This document shows positions 17,908-30,151 of a stretch of 64,000 nucleotides of DNA, one piece after another. Origin of the DNA: Rhodanobacter fulvus Jip2 (GTDB taxonomy: Bacteria > Pseudomonadota > Gammaproteobacteria > Xanthomonadales > Rhodanobacteraceae). How positions within the stretch are numbered: the first letter of the stretch is position 1; each line of letters opens with the position of its first letter. The DNA lies in NCBI RefSeq assembly GCF_000264315.1, contig NZ_AJXU01000044.1, forward strand, positions 1 to 64,000, read 5' to 3'. A program made the position numbers and the translations under genes. The notes beneath the pieces were generated by a model, which ran no database searches, was not told the DNA's origin, and worked only from the letters and a program-made list of their open reading frames with translations.

Positions 17908-19050
17908 ATGATCGAAACCAAGCTTCCGAAAGTCGGCACCACCATCTTTACCGTGATGAGCCAGCTGGCGCTGGAATACAAGGCGGTGAACCTGGGGCAG
18001 GGCTTTCCGGATTTCGAACCACCGCAGCCGCTGCGCGATGCGCTTGCCCGTGCCATGGACGAGGGCCGCAACCAGTACGCGCCGATGCACGGCACCGCCG
18101 GCCTGCGCGAACAAATCGCGCTGAAGACCGAGCGGCTTTATGGCCGCAAAGTGGATGTCGACCGCGAGATCACGGTGACCTCCGGCGCCACCGAAGCACT
18201 GTTCGCCGCGATGGCTGCGGTGGTTCGCGCGGGCGACGAGGTGATCGTGTTCGACCCGGCCTACGACAGCTACGAGCCGGCGATCGACTTGCAGGGCGCC
18301 CGTGCGGTGCATATCCCGCTGACCGTGCCGACGTTCTCGATCGACTGGCAGCGCGTGCGTGACGCGATCACGCCGAAAACCCGCATGATCCTGGTCAACA
18401 GCCCGCACAACCCGTCGGGTGCCGTGCTGTCGGCGGGCGACCTGGACGAGCTGGCGGCGATCGTGCGCGACAGCTCCATCGTGGTGCTCTCCGACGAGGT
18501 CTACGAGCACATCGTGTACGACGGTGCGCAGCACCAAAGCGTGCTGCGGCATCCGGAGCTGGCCGAGCGCAGCTTCGTGATCTCCTCGTTCGGCAAGACC
18601 TACCACTGCACGGGCTGGAAGGTCGGTTACGCGATCGCGCCACCGGCGTTGTCGGCCGAGTTCCGCAAGGTGCACCAGTACCTCACGTTCTGCACGTTCC
18701 ATCCGGCGCAGGTGGCATTTGCGGAGTTCATGGCCAGCACTCCCGAGCATTACCTGGAGTTGCCGGCGTTCTACCAGGCCAAGCGCGACCGTTTCCGCGC
18801 CCTGCTGGCGCCGTCGCGCTTCAAGCTGCTGGATGTGCCGGGCGGTTATTTCCAGCTGGTCGATTATTCGGCGATCCGCGATGAGGACGATGTGGCCTTC
18901 AGCCGATGGCTGGTGGAGCAGGGTGGCGTGGCCGCGATTCCGCTGACGCCGTTTTACGAGACCGCGCCCGGCACGCGACTGCTGCGGCTGTGTTTCGCCA
19001 AGAGCGACGCCACCATGGAGGCAGGCGCCGAGCGCCTGTGCCGGCTGTGA
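17908..19050 (+). CDS. Methionine/glutamine aminotransferase (YbdL-like)
   Basis: A 380-residue PLP enzyme of fold type I, class I/II. The Schiff-base lysine is K230 in SSFGKTYHCTGWKVGY; NSPHNPSG and the phosphate loop TSGATEALFA are present. YbdL-type enzymes use methionine, phenylalanine and glutamine with oxo-acids such as KMTB. The next gene, 2 bp on, encodes an omega-amidase, forming the glutamine transaminase/omega-amidase pair of methionine salvage. I use the ATG at 17908 that gives the family start; an in-frame ATG 42 bp upstream is possible. Confidence 0.88.
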   Translation: MIETKLPKVGTTIFTVMSQLALEYKAVNLGQGFPDFEPPQPLRDALARAMDEGRNQYAPMHGTAGLREQIALKTERLYGRKVDVDREITVTSGATEALFAAMAAVVRAGDEVIVFDPAYDSYEPAIDLQGARAVHIPLTVPTFSIDWQRVRDAITPKTRMILVNSPHNPSGAVLSAGDLDELAAIVRDSSIVVLSDEVYEHIVYDGAQHQSVLRHPELAERSFVISSFGKTYHCTGWKVGYAIAPPALSAEFRKVHQYLTFCTFHPAQVAFAEFMASTPEHYLELPAFYQAKRDRFRALLAPSRFKLLDVPGGYFQLVDYSAIRDEDDVAFSRWLVEQGGVAAIPLTPFYETAPGTRLLRLCFAKSDATMEAGAERLCRL

Positions 19051-19052
19051 GC

Positions 19053-19853
19053 ATGCAACCGTTGAAAGTCTCACTGGTGCAGGGTGCCACCCGCTGGCAC
19101 GACGCGCCGGCCAACCGCGATTACTACGGCACACTGGTGCGCCAGGCCAAAGGCAGCGACCTCATCGTGTTGCCGGAGACCTTCCTGTCCGGCTTCAGCA
19201 ACGACACCCGCGCCAGCGCGGAAACCATGCAGGGCGAAGGCGTGGCCTGGCTGCGTGCGCTGGCGGCCGAGGTGGGCGCGGTGATCTGCGGCAGCCTGGC
19301 GATCCTGGAAGACGGCGTGGTCTACAACCGCCTGCTGTGGATGCAACCCGACGGCAGTTTCCAGCAATACGACAAACGCCACCTGTTCCGCATGGCCGGC
19401 GAACATACCCGCTATGGTGGCGGCAACGCGCGCCTGATCGTGACGCTGAAAGGCTGGCGCATCCTGCCGCAGGTTTGCTACGACCTGCGCTTCCCGGTGT
19501 GGCTGCGCAATCGCCGGCTGGCCGATGCGGCGGGCGGCATGGATTACGACCTGGCGCTGTTCGTCGCCAACTGGCCCGCACCGCGGCGGCAACCGTGGCG
19601 CACGCTGCTGCGTGCGCGGGCGATCGAAAACCTCAGCTACGTAGTCGGCGTGAACCGCGTCGGCGTGGATGGCAACGAGTTGCCGTATGCGGGCGACAGC
19701 GTGGTTGTCGACCCGGTCGGCGAGGCGTTGATCGAGCTGGGTGCGCAGGAACAGGTGGCGACCGTGACGCTGGATCCCGCTGTGCTGCTGGCACATCGCG
19801 AGCGTTTTCCCGCATGGATGGATGCGGATGCGTTTTCGCTGGATCGCGACTGA
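19053..19853 (+). CDS. Omega-amidase (nitrilase superfamily, YafV-like)
   Basis: A 266-residue C-N hydrolase. The catalytic triad is visible: E42 (VLPETFLSGF), K108 (QYDKRHLFRMAGEHTRYGGG) and C142 (PQVCYDLRFPVWLRN). The sequence fits YafV/Nit2 omega-amidases, which hydrolyse 2-oxoglutaramate or 2-oxosuccinamate produced when glutamine is the amino donor. It starts 2 bp after the aminotransferase stop, so the two are co-translated and act in sequence. Confidence 0.9.
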   Translation: MQPLKVSLVQGATRWHDAPANRDYYGTLVRQAKGSDLIVLPETFLSGFSNDTRASAETMQGEGVAWLRALAAEVGAVICGSLAILEDGVVYNRLLWMQPDGSFQQYDKRHLFRMAGEHTRYGGGNARLIVTLKGWRILPQVCYDLRFPVWLRNRRLADAAGGMDYDLALFVANWPAPRRQPWRTLLRARAIENLSYVVGVNRVGVDGNELPYAGDSVVVDPVGEALIELGAQEQVATVTLDPAVLLAHRERFPAWMDADAFSLDRD

Positions 19854-19888
19854 TACCTGGCTCTGGTGCTTGCGGAACCGGCCGCTTT

Positions 19889-19967
19889 TGTGGGAGCGGA
19901 TTCAGCCGCGATGCTCTTTCTCTGGAGCTCCAAAGCAAGAGCATCGCGACTGAAGTCGCTCCCACAC
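19889..19967. repeat. REP-like hairpin (tgtgggagcg family)
   Basis: Arms ttgtgggagcg..cagccgcgatgctc and gagcatcgcgactga..cgctcccacac form a long imperfect hairpin between two convergent genes. A sister copy lies at 31328-31404. Confidence 0.85.
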
Positions 19968-19976
19968 AGGGCATGT

Positions 19977-20321
19977 TCAGAGTATCGCCAGCACCGTCTC
20001 GGGCGGGCGGCCGATGGCGGCCTTGCCGTTGGCGACGACGATCGGGCGCTCGATCAGTTTCGGGTGCGCCACCATCGCCGCGATCAGGGCGGATTCGCCG
20101 AGTGATTGGTCCGCCAGTCCCAGGGCCTGGTATTCCGCCTCACCCGTGCGCAACAGCGCACGTGCGGTCATCCCCAACTGCTTCAGCAACACGGCCAGCT
20201 CGACCGCGGTGGGCGGGTTGTCGAGGTAGTTGATGACCTCGATGTCGTCGCCGCGCGCTTCCAGCAAGGCCAGCGTGGCGCGGGATTTGGTGCAGCGGTT
20301 GTTGTGGTAGATACGCACCAT
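19977..20321 (-). CDS. arsC: Arsenate reductase (glutaredoxin type), ArsC family
   Basis: A 114-residue thioredoxin-fold protein. Catalytic C10 sits in YHNNRCTKSR and the resistance region is IVVANGKAAIGRPPE with RPIV, as in ArsC. It reduces arsenate to arsenite with glutathione/glutaredoxin. No arsB/arsR is nearby; it follows rluB by 31 bp on the same strand. Stand-alone family members may have other thiol substrates, so the physiological role is uncertain. Confidence 0.9.
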   Translation of the reverse strand: MVRIYHNNRCTKSRATLALLEARGDDIEVINYLDNPPTAVELAVLLKQLGMTARALLRTGEAEYQALGLADQSLGESALIAAMVAHPKLIERPIVVANGKAAIGRPPETVLAIL

Positions 20322-20352
20322 TATTCGTGGCTCCGATCAGCCTCCGGCCGAC

Positions 20353-21879
20353 TCAGCGATTGCCCGAGCGGTTGCCGCCACGGCCACCCGGCGGGCGTCC
20401 ACCGGCGGCGCCGCCATGTCCATGCGGACGGCCCGCGCCCTGCGAACGGTTGCCACCCTGACCCTGCGGCCGGCCGGCACCCTGGGGACGATTGCCGCCC
20501 TGGCCTTGCGGGCGACCGCCGCCAGCCTGGTTGCCCTGCGCACGGTTGCCCTGGCCCTGCGGCCGGGCGCCCGGTGCGCGATTGCCATTGCCACCGCTAG
20601 TCCCGCGTGATTCGCCGCCGAAGCCGCTGTACGGGCTGCCGCCAGCGGCGGCGCGTGCGCCGAACGGCTTGCCGCCTGCGGGGCGACGATTGCCGGCGCC
20701 GCCGGCGGTGTTGCCGCGCGGTGCGCCGCCAGCGCGGTTCGCGCCGTCGCGGCTTTCACCGGCGAACCAGGTGCGTACCGAGGGCAGTTCCTGGCCCGGC
20801 GCCACGCGCCGCGCACGACCGCCACCGCTGCGTGCGCCGCCGGCGCCGCGCTCGGGGCGCGCCACGTTGCCGTTGACTTCCTTGCCGTCGCGACGCGGCG
20901 GCTTGCGGCCACGGGTGGGCTCTTCGCGGATGCGGTCGAACGCGCGTATTTCGCGGGCCTCGTCCTGGCCGCCGGTCCAGGCGGTGCCGGCACCGCGTTC
21001 GGGGCGGTATTCGGTGACGCTGCGGTTGGCGCGACGCTGGTGCAGTACCGGGCTCAGGGTCAGCACCGGTTGCGGCGCGCCCAGGCCGGTGGTCTGGCGC
21101 AATTGTTTTACCGCTTCGGCATCCAGCGGCTCGCAGTCGCCGCGGCGCAGGTTGCGCGGCAGTTCGATCTGGCCGTAGCGGATGCGCTTGAGGCGGCTGA
21201 CCAGGAACCCCTGCGAGTCCCACAGGCGGCGCACTTCGCGGTTGCGGCCCTCGCGGATCACCACGCGGAACCAGCTGTGGCTGCCGCCGCGGCTGATCAC
21301 CGCGATCTCGTCGAAACGGGCGGGACCGTCGTCCAGCTCCACGCCGGCTTTCAGGCGTTCGATGATCTCGTCGGGCACTTCACCGTGCACGCGGCACAGG
21401 TATTCGCGCTCGAGCCCGCTCTTGGGATGCATCAGGCCGTTGGCCAGCTCGCCATCGGTGGTCAGCAGCAGCAGGCCGGTGGTGTTGATGTCCAGCCGGC
21501 CCACGGCGACCCAGCGCGCGCCCTTCAGGCGCGGCAGCTGTTCGAACACGGTGGGGCGGCCTTCCGGGTCGTCGCGCGTGGTCAGCACGCCTTCGGGCTT
21601 GTGGTAGATCAGCACTTCAGTGTCGTCGCGGCTGTCGGTAGCCACCACGAACTGCTTGCCGTCGAGCGTCACGCGATCGCCGGCATGCACGCTGGTGCCG
21701 ATTTCGGCACGCGTGCCGTTGAGCTCGACTTCGCCGGACTGGATGCGCACTTCGAGCGTGCGGCGCGAGCCCAGGCCCGCGTTGGCCAGCACCTTGTGCA
21801 GGCGCTCTTCCAGTTGGGCGGCGGCTTCGTCGCGCGGTTCACGCTTCAGGGACAGAACGGATTTTTGCGGCGCAGTCAT
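20353..21879 (-). CDS. rluB: 23S rRNA pseudouridine synthase RluB with long basic tail
   Basis: A 508-residue protein against about 290 in E. coli. The S4 RNA-binding domain covers about residues 24-70 and the RsuA-type catalytic domain about 85-255, with catalytic D130 in VGRLDINTTGLLLLT. It makes pseudouridine at position 2605 of 23S rRNA. From about residue 280 to the end lies a Gly/Arg/Gln/Asn-rich low-complexity tail with repeated PQGQG and RPQGQGG units, probably RNA-binding and disordered. It overlaps scpB by 4 bp. Confidence 0.93.
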   Translation of the reverse strand: MTAPQKSVLSLKREPRDEAAAQLEERLHKVLANAGLGSRRTLEVRIQSGEVELNGTRAEIGTSVHAGDRVTLDGKQFVVATDSRDDTEVLIYHKPEGVLTTRDDPEGRPTVFEQLPRLKGARWVAVGRLDINTTGLLLLTTDGELANGLMHPKSGLEREYLCRVHGEVPDEIIERLKAGVELDDGPARFDEIAVISRGGSHSWFRVVIREGRNREVRRLWDSQGFLVSRLKRIRYGQIELPRNLRRGDCEPLDAEAVKQLRQTTGLGAPQPVLTLSPVLHQRRANRSVTEYRPERGAGTAWTGGQDEAREIRAFDRIREEPTRGRKPPRRDGKEVNGNVARPERGAGGARSGGGRARRVAPGQELPSVRTWFAGESRDGANRAGGAPRGNTAGGAGNRRPAGGKPFGARAAAGGSPYSGFGGESRGTSGGNGNRAPGARPQGQGNRAQGNQAGGGRPQGQGGNRPQGAGRPQGQGGNRSQGAGRPHGHGGAAGGRPPGGRGGNRSGNR

Positions 21880-22745
21880 GCGCGGTACTCCTCGGAATCT
21901 TGGCTTGCGGCGTCGGGTTCGACGTCCGCGGCGGGGTTCGCTGCCTCATCGGCAGTGGCAATCGGGTTGTCGGCGAGTGGGCTCGTGTCGGAGCCTGGCT
22001 CGTCGGACTCGGATGAAGCGGCTGGCGCGTTGGCGTCGGCCGTGGTGTCGTCAGCATCTGCGGCGTCCGCGGATGCGTGGTGTTCGGTATCAGTACGGGT
22101 TTCGCTACTGTCGGCTTCGTGTTCCCGTTCGGCTGCTGCGTCTGCGTCCGGGTCGATCGACAGATCGCGCACGATGCGGGCGGGCAGGGGTTCCGGCTCG
22201 AAGCGCAGCTGCGGGTCTTCCATGTCGCGGATTTCCGACAGCGGCGGCAACTGGTCCAGCGATTTCAGGTTGAAGTAGTCCAGGAACGCGCGGGTGGTGC
22301 CGAACAGCGCCGGCTTGCCGGGCACGTCGCGGTAACCGACCACGCGAATCCACTCGCGTTCCTCCATCGTCTTGATGATGTTGGAGGAGACCACCACGCC
22401 TCGGATCTGCTCGATCTCGGGGCGGGTGATCGGCTGGCGGTAGGCGATCAGCGCCAGCGTTTCCAGCATCGCCCGCGAATAGCGGCTGGGCCGCTCGGTC
22501 CACATCCGCGAGATCCATGGATGCACGTCCTGGCGCACCTGGTAGCGGAATCCGGAGGCGACCTCCTTCAACTCGACGCCGCGGCCTTCGCAATCGCCGG
22601 CCAGTGCTTCCAGTGCGCGGGCGATCTGCTCGTGGCCGACCTCGTCGGTTTCACTGAACAGGTCGCCCAGCTGATGGGTGGTCATCGGCTGGCTGGAGGC
22701 CAGCAGCGCGGCCTCGATGATGGGTTTGATTTGCTCGATCTGCAT
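21876..22745 (-). CDS. scpB: Segregation and condensation protein B, acidic tail
   Basis: A 289-residue protein. The first about 190 residues are the two winged-helix domains of ScpB (IEAALLASSQPMTTHQLGDLF, AMLETLALIAYRQPITRPEI, FGTTRAFLDYF), the kleisin-associated subunit of the SMC-ScpAB condensin. The last about 100 residues are Asp/Glu/Ser/Ala-rich, probably disordered and strongly acidic. It lies 35 bp after scpA and its stop overlaps the rluB start. Confidence 0.95.
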   Translation of the reverse strand: MQIEQIKPIIEAALLASSQPMTTHQLGDLFSETDEVGHEQIARALEALAGDCEGRGVELKEVASGFRYQVRQDVHPWISRMWTERPSRYSRAMLETLALIAYRQPITRPEIEQIRGVVVSSNIIKTMEEREWIRVVGYRDVPGKPALFGTTRAFLDYFNLKSLDQLPPLSEIRDMEDPQLRFEPEPLPARIVRDLSIDPDADAAAEREHEADSSETRTDTEHHASADAADADDTTADANAPAASSESDEPGSDTSPLADNPIATADEAANPAADVEPDAASQDSEEYRA

Positions 22746-22780
22746 AACCTTGGGTCGGATGCCGATTCAATAAATGTGTT

Positions 22781-23716
22781 TCATTCGCCGAACGCGTCGT
22801 TGCGCGCCGATGGGTCGGCCTGGGTTTGATCGTCCGCCAGGTCGGGTTCCGCTTCGCCATGGCTGATCCTGGCCTTGACGTAGATCGGCGCCAGCGGCGC
22901 CTCCTGCACGATTTCCACCAGCATTTCCTTGGCCAGCTCCAGCATCGACAGGAAGGTCACCACGATGCCAAGACGCCCCTCGGCGGGGTCGAACAGGCTT
23001 TCGAAGCGATGGAAGCTGTTGTCGTCCAGCCGGCTCAGCAATTCGCCCATGCGCTGCCTTACGCTGAGCGCCTCGCGCTTGATCGCGTGGTGCCCGAACA
23101 GTTCGGCCCGGTGCATCACGTCTTTCAGGGCCAGCAGCAGTTCGGTCAGCTCCAGCGGCGGCGGCAACCTGATCACGTTGCGCTCGCCCGTTTCGGCATG
23201 TACCACCACGGTGTCGCGTTCGACCCGGGGCAACGCCTCGATGTCTTCCGCGGCTCGCTTGAACCGTTCGTACTCCTGCAGTCGCCGCACCAGTTCGGCG
23301 CGCGGATCCTCTTCCAGCCCTTCCTCCAGCGGCGGTCGCGGCAGCAGCAGCCGCGACTTGATCTCGGCCAGGATCGCGGCCATCAGCAGGTATTCCGCCG
23401 CCAGTTCCAGTCGCATCACATCGCGCATCAGCTCGATGTAGCTCATGTACTGCCGGGTGATCTCGGCTACAGGGATGTCCAGGATGTCCAGGTTCTGCCG
23501 GCGGATCAGGTACAGCAGCAGATCCAGCGGCCCCTCGAACGACTCCAGGATCACCTCGAGCGCGTCCGGCGGGATGTACAGATCCTGCGGCATCTGCAGC
23601 ATCGGTTCGCCGCGCACGATCGCCAGCGGCATTTCCTGCTGCTGCGGCACCGACGCGAACGCATCCTGCGGTGCGGTTACCAGGCTCTCGGGCTCGACCG
23701 GCTCAGTGCTCATCAA
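22781..23716 (-). CDS. scpA: Segregation and condensation protein A (kleisin)
   Basis: A 311-residue kleisin bridging the SMC heads with ScpB. Landmarks: FEGPLDLLLYLIRRQNLDIL near residue 60, AEYLLMAAILAEIKSRLLLP, and the C-terminal winged helix VVTFLSMLELAKEMLVEI. About 50 N-terminal residues precede the family core, so the true start might be later than the Met at 23716. It heads the scpA-scpB-rluB-arsC run. Confidence 0.93.
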   Translation of the reverse strand: MMSTEPVEPESLVTAPQDAFASVPQQQEMPLAIVRGEPMLQMPQDLYIPPDALEVILESFEGPLDLLLYLIRRQNLDILDIPVAEITRQYMSYIELMRDVMRLELAAEYLLMAAILAEIKSRLLLPRPPLEEGLEEDPRAELVRRLQEYERFKRAAEDIEALPRVERDTVVVHAETGERNVIRLPPPLELTELLLALKDVMHRAELFGHHAIKREALSVRQRMGELLSRLDDNSFHRFESLFDPAEGRLGIVVTFLSMLELAKEMLVEIVQEAPLAPIYVKARISHGEAEPDLADDQTQADPSARNDAFGE

Positions 23717-24605
23717 TGCATGTCGTAAAGGCCGCCTTCAGCGGCTGGCAGTGCGTTCAACGTGATTGGAACCCGTCCATTTACCGGGATGCCCCGCGGA
23801 AATGTCCGTACTTGGAGCGCGTCTCAATGCGTCTTCCCGGCTACATCTGGTTCAGCCGCCCATGGCGAACGGCAAGATTGCCTGGCGCCTTTGCCGACAT
23901 GACGAAGCCACTCGATGGCGGTTCGGTCATGTGGGTCGACCGCCTCTGCGGTGCGTCGCAATCCGCCGTCAACAGCGGCAATGACGTCAGCCAGAGATGG
24001 TGGAGCCCCGGTTTCGCTGGTTGCTTGTCGGTGGTCGTTATCGGTCTGCCCGAGCACCGGTTGACTGTCCCGCCAGCGCAATGCGCTGCAAGCCTGTTGC
24101 CGGGGAACCACGCGTTGTCGAAGCGTAACGGCTGCCACGGGACAAGTCCAGCCTTATATCGGATGCGCGTGCGGGGTTTCGTTCATGCCGGCGTGTTCCG
24201 ATGACCGGGCGATCCGCCCATGGACCGGACGTCGGCAGCCGGGCGCGATGTGACCCAATTGGTCGCTGTGACGCTCAGGGGTAACCCCGCATCCAGCGAC
24301 GGGACAGGGCGCATCACGGTGGGGAATGGGTGCACACTCGCCCACACGACGGACACGCCAGCGGGAATGGATCATCAGGCGATCCGTCCATTGCAACCGC
24401 TACCACTGGCGCAATGGCTTGGTGGCATGGCATGTTGATTGCTTGACCACGCGTGAGCCCACTGCAAGCGATTGCCTGTTGCCGTTGCGGGGCGCATATC
24501 GGCAGCCCTGGATGTCATCGGCGCTGCCTGGTCAAGGATGCGGGGTGGCAACGAATGAACATGCTTTGTGATGCCAGACGCCATCGTGGGTGGAAGGAAT
24601 CTTTG
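23717..24605. other. 889-bp stretch without supported gene
   Basis: Between divergent scpA and the PilZ gene. Small frames exist on both strands (up to 177 codons) but none has family similarity, a ribosome site or consistent coding character, and they contradict each other. No repeat, tRNA or transposon end is visible. It may be a decayed gene or a long regulatory region. Confidence 0.5.
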
Positions 24606-24974
24606 ATGATCGACGAAAACGAACGAGACGACGCCGGCGCGGCGTACGAACAACTGCGGCCGGCTCGAATGCAGATCGAGACTACCGTGTTGATGTGTCG
24701 CGGCGACAAATCCCACCCCACCGAGCTGGTCGACATTTCCGCGACGGGGGCGTTGTTGCGTCGACCGCTGGGCTGGGTGGGCGAACCGGGGCAGAGTTGG
24801 GTGCTCGACATGATTTTCGGGCACAACCTGCACATCCATCTGCAGGCGGAAGTGGCGCGCATATCCGAGCACCACATCGGTTTTTCCTATACCCACATCC
24901 CCGAAGACAAGCAGGTGCCGTTGTGGAACCTGCTGGGCGGCTATGCCGACATCCTGGAGAACTGGAAGGGGTAG
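24606..24974 (+). CDS. PilZ-domain protein
   Basis: A 122-residue protein matching a stand-alone PilZ domain: RPARMQIETTVLMCRG, then ELVDISATGALLRRP (the D.S..G block) and HHIGFSYTHIPEDKQ. PilZ domains bind cyclic di-GMP through an RxxxR and D/NxSxxG pair; here the arginine element is weak (RPARM), so binding is uncertain. The ATG at 24606 is preceded by ggaaggaa. It faces fadD convergently; target unknown. Confidence 0.8.
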   Translation: MIDENERDDAGAAYEQLRPARMQIETTVLMCRGDKSHPTELVDISATGALLRRPLGWVGEPGQSWVLDMIFGHNLHIHLQAEVARISEHHIGFSYTHIPEDKQVPLWNLLGGYADILENWKG

Positions 24975-24989
24975 TGACCCTGCCGGGGT

Positions 24990-25011
24990 GCGGGCGTCTC
25001 TGCACGCCCGC
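24990..25011. terminator. Hairpin in the pilZ/fadD convergent gap
   Basis: Perfect 8-bp stem gcgggcgt/acgcccgc with a 6-nt loop, without a T-run. It may act as a weak two-way terminator. Confidence 0.45.
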
Positions 25012-25025
25012 AAGCGCTCAACCAT

Positions 25026-26723
25026 TCAACTGGCGTTTGCAGGCGCCGGTTTGTGCTCGTCGCGCAATTCGCGGCGAAGGATCTTGCCTACATTGCTCTT
25101 GGGCAGCGAATCACGGAATTCGATCAGCTTGGGTCGCTTGTAGCCGGTAAGGTTTTCGCGACAGAAGGCCTTCAAGTCTTCGATGGTCAGGTTCGGGTCC
25201 TTGCGCACCACGAACAGTTTCACCACCTCACCGGAATGCTCGTCGGGCAGACCGACGGCCGCCACCTCGGCCACGCCGGGATGCTGCATCACGGTGTCCT
25301 CGACCTCGTTCGGATACACGTTGAAGCCGGACACCAGGATCATGTCCTTCTTGCGGTCGACGATATAGACATAGCCGCTCTCGTCCATCCGCGCGATGTC
25401 GCCGGTATGCAACCAGCCTTCGGCATCCAGCACATTGGCCGTTTCGTTGGGGCGGTTCCAGTAACCCTTCATCACCTGCGGGCCGCGCACCATCAGTTCG
25501 CCGATCTCGCCGATGGGCAGCGGCTGGCTTTCCTCCGACCATATCGCCACGTCGGTGGAGGGAATCGGCAGGCCGATCGAGCCGTTGTAGGCCGCCAGGT
25601 CCAGCGGGTTGATGCAAACCGCCGGCGAGGTTTCCGTCAAGCCGTAGGCTTCGGCCAGGGTGCAGCCGGTGGTTTTCTTCCAGCGTTCCGCCACCGACCG
25701 CTGTACCGCCATGCCACCACCCAGGGTCAGGTGCAGGCGCGAGAAATCCAGCTCGGCAAAGCCAGGCGTGTTGAGCAGGCCGTTGAACAGGGTGTTGACG
25801 CCGGTGATCGCGGTGGGCCGGGACTTCTTCAGCTCCTTGACGAAGCCGGGCATGTCGCGCGGGTTGGTGATCAGCCAGTTCAACCCGCCCAGGCTCATGA
25901 ACACCAGCCCGTTCGCGGTCAGTGAAAAGATGTGGTACAGCGGCAGCGCGGTGATGATGACTTCCTCGCCGGGTTTGACCAGTTCGGTGCCGATCCACGC
26001 GCTGGCTTGCAGCATGTTCGCCACCATGTTGCCGTGGGTCAGCATGGCGCCCTTGGCCACGCCGGTGGTGCCGCCGGTGTATTGCAGGAAGGCCAGGTCG
26101 TCCCGCGTGAGTGTCACCGCGGGCAGCGGATGGGCGGCGCCACGTGCCAGCGCATCGCGGAACCGCACCGCCTGCGGCAACCGGAACGACGGCACCATCT
26201 TCTTGACATGCTTGAGCACGAAATTGATCAGCGCGCCCTTGGGAAAACCGAGCATGTCGCCGATGCCGGTGGTCACGATGTGTTCGATCTGCGTGCCGTC
26301 CAGCGACTGCTGCAGCGTGGCCGCAAAGTTGTCCAGCACCACGATGGCCTTGGCGCCGGAGTCCTCCAGCTGGTGCTTCAGTTCGCGCGCGGTGTACATC
26401 GGGTTGGTATTGACCACCACCAGCCCCGCACGCAAAGCACCGAACAGCACGATCGGATACTGCAGCACGTTGGGCATCATGATCGCGACGCGGTCGCCCT
26501 TGGTGAGCTTCAGCACGCCGGTGAGGTAGCCGGCGAACTGGCGGCTCAACTCATCGACCTGGCCGTAGCTGAGCTGCTTGCCGAAGCTGGAGAACGCCGG
26601 CCGCTGACGGAACTGCGCGAACGCTTCCTCCACCACCGCCACCACCGATGCATAGCGATCGGTATCGATCTGCGCGGGGACGCCCGCCGGATAATTCGCC
26701 AGCCACGGACGCTCATTGCTCAT
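25026..26723 (-). CDS. fadD: Long-chain fatty acid-CoA ligase
   Basis: A 565-residue acyl-CoA synthetase activating fatty acids with ATP and CoA for degradation or lipid synthesis. The AMP-binding signature is [27 protein letters not shown], then [19 protein letters not shown] and the fatty-acid signature [20 protein letters not shown] follow, with [13 protein letters not shown] near the end (catalytic lysine in GKILRRELR). Length and order match FadD (561). It is transcribed alone. Confidence 0.95.
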   Translation of the reverse strand: MSNERPWLANYPAGVPAQIDTDRYASVVAVVEEAFAQFRQRPAFSSFGKQLSYGQVDELSRQFAGYLTGVLKLTKGDRVAIMMPNVLQYPIVLFGALRAGLVVVNTNPMYTARELKHQLEDSGAKAIVVLDNFAATLQQSLDGTQIEHIVTTGIGDMLGFPKGALINFVLKHVKKMVPSFRLPQAVRFRDALARGAAHPLPAVTLTRDDLAFLQYTGGTTGVAKGAMLTHGNMVANMLQASAWIGTELVKPGEEVIITALPLYHIFSLTANGLVFMSLGGLNWLITNPRDMPGFVKELKKSRPTAITGVNTLFNGLLNTPGFAELDFSRLHLTLGGGMAVQRSVAERWKKTTGCTLAEAYGLTETSPAVCINPLDLAAYNGSIGLPIPSTDVAIWSEESQPLPIGEIGELMVRGPQVMKGYWNRPNETANVLDAEGWLHTGDIARMDESGYVYIVDRKKDMILVSGFNVYPNEVEDTVMQHPGVAEVAAVGLPDEHSGEVVKLFVVRKDPNLTIEDLKAFCRENLTGYKRPKLIEFRDSLPKSNVGKILRRELRDEHKPAPANAS

Positions 26724-26862
26724 GCTCGGGTTCCCTGTTTGTCGATGACCATGGACCGCACGGATTCACAACGGTGGCACTATCCGTCACGAACCACGCA
26801 TTCCGATTCATTGGAACATGCGCTCGCGTATAGCGGCAAGCCGCACCGCAACGAGTCCCGCC

Positions 26863-27309
26863 ATGATTCGACCGAAGAAAACGATCCTCATCGCAGGCGC
26901 GCTTGTCCTGCTTGCGCTGGTGCTGCCGGGCTGTCGCCGCACACCGGATGAAACGCGGGTACGCGAGGCGATCGTCGCGATGGCGCAGGCGGCCGAGGCC
27001 GGTTCGGCCGGGGATCTGGCCGAACCGCTCAGCGAGGATTTCGACGGCAATGCCGGCAGTCTGGATCGGCGCAAGTTGACCGGCATGGTTCGTTTGCTGG
27101 CGCTGCGCGGCGACCATGTCGGCGTCACGATGGGGCCGGTGTCGATCGAGCACCGCGGTGAACGGATGGTGGCCACGTTCACGGTCACATTGACCAGCGG
27201 CGGCAAGCTGCTGCCTGACCAGATGGGCGTGTACCAGGTCGAATCGGCGTGGCGCAACGAGGATGGCGATTGGCGTTGCTACACCGCGACGTGGAAACGC
27301 GTGATGTAG
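26863..27309 (+). CDS. Small lipoprotein (hypothetical)
   Basis: A 148-residue protein. The signal (KKTILIAGALVLLALVLPGC) ends in lipobox LPGC, so Cys24 should be lipidated. The remainder resembles a nuclear-transport-factor-2-like fold: helix VREAIVAMAQAAEAGSAGD, then alternating strands ending WRCYTATWKRVM. No specific function is known. I start at MIRPKKTIL since the signal peptide begins there; 15 more codons are open upstream. It converges on acnA through a shared terminator. Confidence 0.75.
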   Translation: MIRPKKTILIAGALVLLALVLPGCRRTPDETRVREAIVAMAQAAEAGSAGDLAEPLSEDFDGNAGSLDRRKLTGMVRLLALRGDHVGVTMGPVSIEHRGERMVATFTVTLTSGGKLLPDQMGVYQVESAWRNEDGDWRCYTATWKRVM

Positions 27310-27345
27310 CGCCGTTCGCGGGATTCGCCAGGCGAGGCCAGGTTC

Positions 27346-27383
27346 AAAAAAAAAGCGCCCCTTTCGGGGCGCTCCTTTTTTCC
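27346..27383. terminator. Bidirectional terminator
   Basis: Stem agcgcccc/ggggcgct with loop tttc, flanked by nine A on the left and six T on the right. It serves both the lipoprotein gene (plus) and acnA (minus). Confidence 0.92.
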
Positions 27384-27397
27384 GGTTGTGCTGAAAC

Positions 27398-30151
<2,754 letters not shown>

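Noticed and set aside
23671-24204. 177-codon frame in the scpA-pilZ gap
   Set aside because: No motif, no ribosome site, overlaps the scpA start and conflicts with frames on the other strand.
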